Of a stretch of 9,753 nt of DNA, positions 5,598 to 9,753 are shown in pieces (position 1 is the stretch's first letter; every line of letters begins with the position of its first letter). The DNA comes from Candidatus Elarobacter sp. (GTDB taxonomy: Bacteria > Vulcanimicrobiota > Vulcanimicrobiia > Vulcanimicrobiales > Vulcanimicrobiaceae), in the NCBI GenBank assembly GCA_030150085.1, contig JASLGJ010000077.1, forward strand, positions 1-9,753, given 5' to 3'. Made by a program: the position numbers and the translations under genes. The notes below the pieces were generated by a model, which saw only the letters and a program-made list of their open reading frames with translations, made no database searches and had not been told where the DNA came from.

Positions 5598-6226
5598 AAG
5601 TAGGGATTCGTGCGCCGCTCGCGCCCGATCGTGCTGCTCGGTCCGTGCCCCGGCACCACCACGCTGGCGTCGTCGCGCACCAGCAGCTTGGTGCGGATCG
5701 AGCGCACGATGTCGGCCAGCGACGTGCCGCCCAGGTCCCAGCGCCCGACCCCGCCGCAGAACAGCGTGTCGCCGGTGAAGAGCGTCGTCGCGCCGCCGTG
5801 CTCGAGCGCGAACGAGGTCGAGCCCGGGGTGTGGCCGGGAGTGTGCAGGCAGTGCAGCGCGATCGCGCCCGCGCGCAGCACGTCGTCGTCGGCCAGGTCG
5901 CCGTCGAGGGCGACCGGGCGGGGCGCGAAGGGCAGGCCGACCCAGCTGGCCTGCTGGGCCAGGGTCGCGTAGAGCGGGAGGTCGGCGGGGTGCAGCAGGG
6001 CCTCGCCGCCGACCCGCTCGCGCAGCGGCCCGAGCGCCCCGATGTGGTCGAAGTGGGCGTGGGTGTGGACCAGGTAGCGCGCGCGCAGGCCGCGCCGCTC
6101 CAGGCGCGCGGCGATCGCGGCCACGTCGTCGCCGCCGTCGATCACGATCGCCTCGCCGGCGGCCTCGTCGCCCAGGATCGTGCAGTTGCACTCCAGCGGG
6201 CCGACCGGGAACGTCTCGACGATCAC
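5591..6226 (-). CDS. Metallo-beta-lactamase-fold hydrolase, glyoxalase II-like (YcbL type)
   Basis: A 211-residue cytoplasmic enzyme with the full metallo-beta-lactamase metal set: H56, H58, D60 and H61 in THAHFDHIG, H132 in HTPGHTPGS, D153 in FTGDTLF, and H194 in VPGHGP. The GGVGRWDL block after D153 and the ending TIGRERRTNPYLA match the small single-domain glyoxalase II-like/YcbL group, which lacks the C-terminal substrate-binding domain of true glyoxalase II. Hydrolysis of a thioester such as S-lactoylglutathione or an analogue with another thiol is the family-level expectation; the physiological substrate is unknown. The start is GTG at 6226, which overlaps the flavin reductase stop (GTGA) and has no Shine-Dalgarno, so translation is probably coupled. 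The lipoprotein gene follows 75 bp downstream. Confidence 0.9.
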   Translation of the reverse strand: MIVETFPVGPLECNCTILGDEAAGEAIVIDGGDDVAAIAARLERRGLRARYLVHTHAHFDHIGALGPLRERVGGEALLHPADLPLYATLAQQASWVGLPFAPRPVALDGDLADDDVLRAGAIALHCLHTPGHTPGSTSFALEHGGATTLFTGDTLFCGGVGRWDLGGTSLADIVRSIRTKLLVRDDASVVVPGHGPSSTIGRERRTNPYLA

Positions 6227-6708
6227 GAGGAGGCGATCCCGAAGTCGCGGTAGGCGCGGTCGAAGTAGCCCAGCGGCGCGCCGGCGCGCGAGGCGACCTC
6301 GAGCACGCTGCCCAGGAAGATGGTGTGGGTCGAGGCGGTCAGCTCCTCGGCCAGGCTGCAGTCCACGTGGGCCAGCGTACCCTCCAGGACGGGCGATCCG
6401 CTCGGCCCGAGGTGGTAGGCCACGCCCTCGAAGCGCGAGCGCGGCTCGCCGCCCGCGAAGCGCTCGGCCAGCCGCTGCTGGTCCAGCGCGAGGATGTTGA
6501 CGCAGAAGCGCTGCGAGGCCGCGATCAGGGGGTGCGCGGTCGCCTCGCGGTTGACGCAGATCAGGACGGTCGGCGGCTCGGCGGTGACGCTGGCGAAGGC
6601 GTTCACGGTGAAGCCGTGGATGCGGCCCTCGTGTGCGGTCGTCACGATCGCGACCCCGGTCGCGAAGCGCCGCATCGCGGCCTTGAAGTCCTCAATCGAC
6701 GCGGGCAC
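6223..6708 (-). CDS. Flavin reductase-like FMN-binding domain protein
   Basis: A 161-residue protein of the flavin reductase-like domain family (HpaC-like short form). These proteins use NAD(P)H to reduce free flavin, often for a partner monooxygenase, or simply bind FMN. Landmarks: FKAAMRRFATGVAIVTT at the N-terminus, GFTVNAFASVTAEPPTVLICVNREATAHPLI for the flavin phosphate and isoalloxazine region, FCVNILALDQQRLAERFAG, and a C-terminal GxVLEV...PLGYFDRAYRDFG block. It starts with GTG at 6708, 17 bp inside the upstream methyltransferase gene. An internal ATG at 6675 would remove the conserved helix before RRFATG. It overlaps the following hydrolase gene by 4 bp. No monooxygenase gene lies in the window, so the partner, if any, is elsewhere. 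Confidence 0.9.
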   Translation of the reverse strand: MPASIEDFKAAMRRFATGVAIVTTAHEGRIHGFTVNAFASVTAEPPTVLICVNREATAHPLIAASQRFCVNILALDQQRLAERFAGGEPRSRFEGVAYHLGPSGSPVLEGTLAHVDCSLAEELTASTHTIFLGSVLEVASRAGAPLGYFDRAYRDFGIASS

Positions 6709-7318
6709 CGATGCCGATCCCGTCCCCGACCGGCACGATCGTCGCGTCGAGCTGCGGGTGCTGGAGGAACGTCTTGTTGAACGCCCGCAGGGCCTTGGTG
6801 CTCTCGTCGTCGCCGGGCTTGGGCGCGGCGCCCGAGCGGCCCGACCAGAGCAGGTTGTCGACCACCACGATCCCCGAGCGCTTGAGCATCGGGACCGTCG
6901 CCTCGAGGTAGGCCTCGTACTCGGTCTTGAGCGCGTCGATGAAGACGATGTCGAGGTTGCGCTGGGGGAAGGCTTCGAGCACCTCGAGCGCGGGCGAGTT
7001 GATGATCTCGACCTGGTCCTCCACGCCCGCGCGGCGGAAGTAGGAGGCCGCGATCTCGGTCCGCTCCATGTCGGGGTCGATGGTCCAGATCTTGCCCGCC
7101 GGGGGGAGCGCCAGCGCCATCCAGAGGGTCGAGTAGCCGTAGGCGGTGCCGATCTCCAGGACCCGGTTGGCCTGCATGGCGTGGACCAGCACGGAGAGCA
7201 GGCGTCCCGCCGCCCGGTCGACGATCGGAATGCCCTCGCGCAACCCGTGCTGTTCGAGTTCGAGGAGCAGCGGCGCCGGCTCGCGGTGGAGCCGCGTCAA
7301 GTAGGCGAGGTCGCGCAC
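6692..7318 (-). CDS. SAM-dependent O-methyltransferase, catechol/caffeoyl-CoA type (start uncertain)
   Basis: A class I methyltransferase related to the caffeoyl-CoA and catechol O-methyltransferase family. From the GTG at 7318 it is 208 residues. RVLEIGTAYGYSTLWMA (52-68) is the SAM-binding motif I. D81 in WTIDPD ends the second strand and should contact the SAM ribose. D128 with K131 (IDALK), and D154-N155 (VVVDN), are the usual divalent-metal and catalytic positions. The small ORF-like extension to an ATG at 7444 or GTG at 7474 is open, but it encodes an Arg-rich stretch (RELRRRARDPRIQDR) that does not look like this family. The family N-terminus, AYLTRLHREPAPLLLELEQHG, begins right after 7318. 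An ATG at 7444 with GGAG 9 bases upstream remains an alternative. It is the first gene of a minus-strand operon; the acceptor is unknown. Confidence 0.82.
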   Translation of the reverse strand: MRDLAYLTRLHREPAPLLLELEQHGLREGIPIVDRAAGRLLSVLVHAMQANRVLEIGTAYGYSTLWMALALPPAGKIWTIDPDMERTEIAASYFRRAGVEDQVEIINSPALEVLEAFPQRNLDIVFIDALKTEYEAYLEATVPMLKRSGIVVVDNLLWSGRSGAAPKPGDDESTKALRAFNKTFLQHPQLDATIVPVGDGIGIGARVD

Positions 7319-7458
7319 GATGCGTGGTGTTTGCCGCTTGCCGGAAGCGGGAACCTGCCGGAGGTCGCTCGCATGCGCCGCCCGGTCTTGGATACGGGGG
7401 TCGCGCGCGCGTCGTCGAAGTTCCCGGTCCACCCAAACGAACATCGTAGGAGGCTCCG
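7319..7458. promoter_or_regulatory. Divergent intergenic region between the methyltransferase and superoxide dismutase genes
   Basis: If the methyltransferase begins at 7318, these 140 bp hold the control signals of both genes. An inverted repeat CCGCTT (7334-7339) / AAGCGG (7345-7350) with a 5-base spacer could be an operator or a leader hairpin. A second, distant pair, CGGGAAC near 7348 and GTTCCCG near 7420, is also present. TTGGATACG near 7388 is the most promoter-like stretch, but I could not pair it with a good partner hexamer on either strand. Confidence 0.4.
7448..7453 (+). promoter_or_regulatory. Shine-Dalgarno AGGAGG of the superoxide dismutase gene
   Basis: A perfect AGGAGG ends 5 bases before the TTG at 7459. 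It decides for this rare start codon, because there is no in-frame ATG or GTG nearby that could begin a complete protein. It predicts strong translation. Confidence 0.8.
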
Positions 7459-8085
7459 TTGGCATCGCTCGCACAGCAATCGTACACCGCCAAGAAGTTC
7501 GACCTGTCCGGTCTGCAAGGGATCTCGGACAACACGCTGCAGGTCCACTTCGGGCTCTACGAGGGCTACGTCAAGAACACCAACCTGCTCAACGAGCAGA
7601 TCGCCGAGCAGATCACCGCCGGCAAGGCCGCCGGCGCGAACCCGGGCTTCGCCGAGCTGACCCGGCGCTTGGGCTTCGAGTACAACGGCATGGTCCTGCA
7701 CGAGTACTACTTCGGCAACATGACCAAGAGCGCGGGGGCGCAGCCGGCCGCGGGCGTGCAGGACGCGCTGGCCGCGACCTACGGCGACTTCGACACCTGG
7801 AAGAAGGACTTCTCGGCGGTCGGCGGGATGCGCGGCGTGGGCTGGGCCATCGCCTACTTCGACCCGCACAGCCAGCGCGTCTCGAACCACTGGATCACCC
7901 TGCACGAGGACGGCAACGTCGCGGGCTTCGTGCCGCTGCTGGTGATGGATGTCTGGGAGCACGCCTTCCTGCTCGACTACAAGCCGGCCGAGCGCTCGAA
8001 GTACATCGAGTCGTTCTTCGCCAACGTCGACTGGAACGTCGTGCAGCAGCGCCTGGACGCAGCGAAAGCCGGCCGCACCGTCTGA
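7459..8085 (+). CDS. Fe/Mn-type superoxide dismutase
   Basis: A 208-residue cytoplasmic enzyme (no signal peptide) that dismutates superoxide. The four metal ligands of the Fe/Mn family can be assigned: H30 (LQVHFGLYEGY), H81 (NGMVLHEYYFGNM), and D164 and H168 (DVWEHAFLLDY). MRGVGWAIAYFD and NHWITLHEDGN are further family blocks. The first helix reads HFGLYEGYV rather than the common HHxKHHxxYV, so the usual second-shell His and Tyr of the first domain are replaced. I recall this HFxLYxGYV form as a recurrent subfamily, so it is not evidence of inactivity. The metal cannot be told from sequence alone. Translation starts at TTG behind a perfect AGGAGG. A LON-domain gene follows after 4 bp, probably in the same transcript. 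Confidence 0.92.
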   Translation: MASLAQQSYTAKKFDLSGLQGISDNTLQVHFGLYEGYVKNTNLLNEQIAEQITAGKAAGANPGFAELTRRLGFEYNGMVLHEYYFGNMTKSAGAQPAAGVQDALAATYGDFDTWKKDFSAVGGMRGVGWAIAYFDPHSQRVSNHWITLHEDGNVAGFVPLLVMDVWEHAFLLDYKPAERSKYIESFFANVDWNVVQQRLDAAKAGRTV

Positions 8086-8089
8086 CGCG

Positions 8090-8815
8090 GTGCCCAAGAC
8101 GGGGAGGTTGCGGCTCTTCCCGCTCAACACCGTGCTGTTTCCGGGGGCGGTGCTGAACCTCCACGTCTTCGAGGAGCGCTACCGCAAGATGATCGCCGAA
8201 TGCCTCGACACGGGCGAGGCGTTCGGCGTCGTGCTGATCCGCGACGGCGCCGACGTCGGCGATCCCGGCGTGATCCCGCACGACGTCGGCACGACGGCCG
8301 AGATCGCCGACGTCACCCCGCTGCCGGGCGGGCGCTACTACCTGAGCACGACCGGCGGGCGGCGCTTCCGGATCGCGCGGATCGTCGACCGCGACCCGTT
8401 CCTGGTCGCCGAGGTGAGCTTCATCGACGACGCCGCCGACGACGACGGCGAAGCGCGCGCCGCGGAGCTGACCGACCGCGTGAAAGGCGAGTTCCGCGAG
8501 TACGCCCGCCTGCTCGTCGCGTTCAGCGGCAACGCCGACGAGATCGAGATCCCCAGCGATCCGGTCGCGGCCAGCTACGCCGTCGGCGGCGCGCTGCAAG
8601 TCGCCGACGCGCTCAAGCAGCGCCTGCTGGAGCTGCGCACCGCCGAAGCGCGCTTGCTCGCCGAGCTGGGGTTCCTGCGCCGCCTGCTGCCCCAGCTGCG
8701 CTCGCTGCTCGAGCGCAAGAAAGCGCAGCAGAACGTGGTCCGCGACGACGCGCCGGGGGGCGAGTTCCGCACCCACCAGGAGAAGTTCTTCGGCAAGCAC
8801 TTCTCGCTGAACTGA
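8090..8815 (+). CDS. Stand-alone LON substrate-binding domain protein
   Basis: A 241-residue protein whose first part, RLRLFPLNTVLFPGAVLNLHVFEERYRKMI, is the signature of the N-terminal LON domain (substrate recognition in Lon protease). The domain spans about residues 5-200 and ends in a charged helical region (LLELRTAEARLLAELGFLRRLLPQLRSLLERKK). No AAA+ or Ser-Lys peptidase domain follows, so it is a LON-domain-only protein; its biochemical role is unproven. GTG at 8090 is the only start that leaves a complete LON signature with almost no extra N-terminus, 4 bp after the superoxide dismutase stop. The same frame is open into that gene but without a plausible start. It ends 11 bp from the convergent phosphatase gene. 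Confidence 0.88.
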   Translation: MPKTGRLRLFPLNTVLFPGAVLNLHVFEERYRKMIAECLDTGEAFGVVLIRDGADVGDPGVIPHDVGTTAEIADVTPLPGGRYYLSTTGGRRFRIARIVDRDPFLVAEVSFIDDAADDDGEARAAELTDRVKGEFREYARLLVAFSGNADEIEIPSDPVAASYAVGGALQVADALKQRLLELRTAEARLLAELGFLRRLLPQLRSLLERKKAQQNVVRDDAPGGEFRTHQEKFFGKHFSLN

Positions 8816-8826
8816 AAAGCGTGAGG

Positions 8827-9753
8827 CTAGCCCGGTTCGCGCGTGACGATGACGATCAGCACGTCGTCGCGGCGCGGCAGGGCGCGCAGCCGCTCGGCCA
8901 GCGCGGCGCCGGGCGCGAACACCTCGGCGGGCGCGATGCCGGCCGCGAACAGGTCGCTCAAGCCGTCGCTGTAGACCGCCAGCGCCTCGCCCGGCGCGAG
9001 CGCCAGCTCGAACTCGGGGAACGTCTCGCCCTCGCTCACGCCCAGCGGGATACCGCCCACCGGCAGCTCGGCGACCGAGCCGTCGGCGCGCAGGTGGAGC
9101 GGCGGCTCGTGGCCGGCGATCGCGAACCGCACCCGCCCGTCGCTGCCGAAGCGGCCGTGCCAGGCGGTGCAGAACGTCCCGTCGCGGCCCAGCGGCGCCA
9201 GGTAGTGGTTGAGCTCGGCCAACACGCCGCCGCTCGACGAGGCGTGCGCGCCGCGCACGAGCAGCTTGAGGGCCGAGAGCAGCATCGCGGCCCGCATGCC
9301 CTTGCCCGCGATGTCGCCGAAGAACAGCGCCAGCCCGTCGCCCTCGGCGAGCGCGTCGAAGAAGTCGCCCCCGACGTCCTCGAACGGCAGGTGCGCGACC
9401 TCGAAGCGCCAGCCCGCGGCGGGCGGGATGGCGTGCGGGACCAGCTCGTCGTGCAGGCTCTGCGCGGCGCGCCGCTCGTGGGTCAGCGCGGCGGCGCGCG
9501 CGGACTGGCGCCGCGCGGTGTCGAGGAGCGCGATGCTCAGCACGTAGCTGAGCGTGAAGACGGCCGCTTCGAACACCATGCCGACGCCGCTGGTCTGGCT
9601 GGCCGCGAAGAGCACCGCGAGCGTGACCGCCAGCGCGGTGCCCCAGCGCGAGCCGGCCGCCACCGCGATGCCGAGCACCGAGATCGCGCCCAGCGGCGCC
9701 AGCGTGACGGCCGGCAAGGCGTGATCGACGAGCAGCACCAGCACGGCGAGCGC
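8827..9753 (-). CDS. Membrane-anchored SpoIIE/PP2C-family serine phosphatase (5' part beyond window)
   Basis: A metal-dependent phosphatase of the SpoIIE/RsbU type, usually acting on anti-anti-sigma or similar phosphoproteins in partner-switching signalling. The frame stays open to the right edge, so the N-terminus is missing; numbering here is from an in-window GTG at 9744. Residues 1-75 are strongly hydrophobic, with about three possible membrane segments. A short Arg/Ala helix (77-97) leads into the catalytic domain. Metal-binding motifs are D123-VGG-D127, GDIAGKG (143-149), GHEPPLHL and YSDGL (D260), ending with RRDDVLIVIV. Roughly 305 residues are visible. No HAMP, PAS or GAF sensor domain is seen in this part, so sensing may lie in the membrane region or upstream. 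It is convergent with the LON-domain gene. The target protein is not in the window. Confidence 0.9.
   Translation of the reverse strand, partial: ALAVLVLLVDHALPAVTLAPLGAISVLGIAVAAGSRWGTALAVTLAVLFAASQTSGVGMVFEAAVFTLSYVLSIALLDTARRQSARAAALTHERRAAQSLHDELVPHAIPPAAGWRFEVAHLPFEDVGGDFFDALAEGDGLALFFGDIAGKGMRAAMLLSALKLLVRGAHASSSGGVLAELNHYLAPLGRDGTFCTAWHGRFGSDGRVRFAIAGHEPPLHLRADGSVAELPVGGIPLGVSEGETFPEFELALAPGEALAVYSDGLSDLFAAGIAPAEVFAPGAALAERLRALPRRDDVLIVIVTREPG

Noticed and set aside
7388..7396. Superoxide dismutase promoter at TTGGATACG
   Set aside because: No acceptable partner hexamer at 16-18 bp on either strand, so it is only mentioned within the intergenic feature.
7340..7440. Possible tRNA-like or small RNA between the methyltransferase and superoxide dismutase genes
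   Set aside because: GTTCCCGGTCC and CGGGAACC suggested pairing arms, but there is no anticodon or T-arm arrangement and no terminator, so it cannot be supported.
1..9753. Defence island, mobile element, prophage or CRISPR array
   Set aside because: No transposase, integrase, nuclease, toxin or direct-repeat array was seen; all recognisable genes are housekeeping, redox or envelope families with uniform codon style.

Overview
This is a very GC-rich, densely packed stretch of bacterial chromosome. It holds 13 protein-coding genes: 11 complete and one cut at each window edge. I see no RNA gene, insertion sequence, prophage gene or CRISPR array. The composition, the many GTG and TTG starts, the exported proteins with Pro/Ser/Ala-rich linkers, and a SufR-type regulator divergent from a suf operon suggest a deep-branching, probably aerobic, high-GC lineage. 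Candidatus Eremiobacterota (WPS-2) or a similar Terrabacteria-side phylum is my guess. This placement is an inference from style, not a phylogenetic result.

Left block (1-2109), iron-sulfur cluster assembly. sufC, the ATPase of the SUF machinery, runs leftward off the window. A SufR-like winged-helix regulator with a C-terminal cysteine cluster runs rightward. It overlaps a NifU/IscU-like scaffold gene by 4 bp, and the scaffold's stop overlaps by 1 bp a gene for a small exported protein of unknown function. The 82-bp gap between sufC and sufR holds two back-to-back sigma-70-like promoters. In both, the -10 box ends 8 bp before the ATG, so both genes are predicted to give leaderless mRNAs. Short repeats around the two -35 boxes are candidate SufR operators.

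Middle block (2097-4545). The small exported protein meets a convergent yceI-family periplasmic protein gene. The two stop codons touch at the centre of a 26-bp perfect palindrome, so both proteins end in the same Ser-Lys-Ser. yceI is divergent from a gene for an exported DUF885-family putative metallopeptidase with HExxxGH and FVEGWAHY motifs.

Right-centre block (4529-7318, minus strand). A probable operon runs O-methyltransferase, flavin reductase, glyoxalase-II-like metallo-beta-lactamase-fold hydrolase, then a lipoprotein built of three Cys-paired beta-sandwich repeats. The first three genes overlap one another; the lipoprotein follows after 75 bp with its own strong Shine-Dalgarno.

Right block (7459-9753). 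An Fe/Mn superoxide dismutase with a TTG start and perfect AGGAGG is followed 4 bp later by a stand-alone LON substrate-binding-domain protein. Convergent to these is a SpoIIE/PP2C-type phosphatase with an N-terminal membrane region, cut by the right edge. Iron-sulfur assembly with its sensor, superoxide removal and a flavin reductase together give an oxidative-stress and redox-maintenance flavour, but most of this looks like core-genome housekeeping. I found no defence system or other clearly new multi-gene system.
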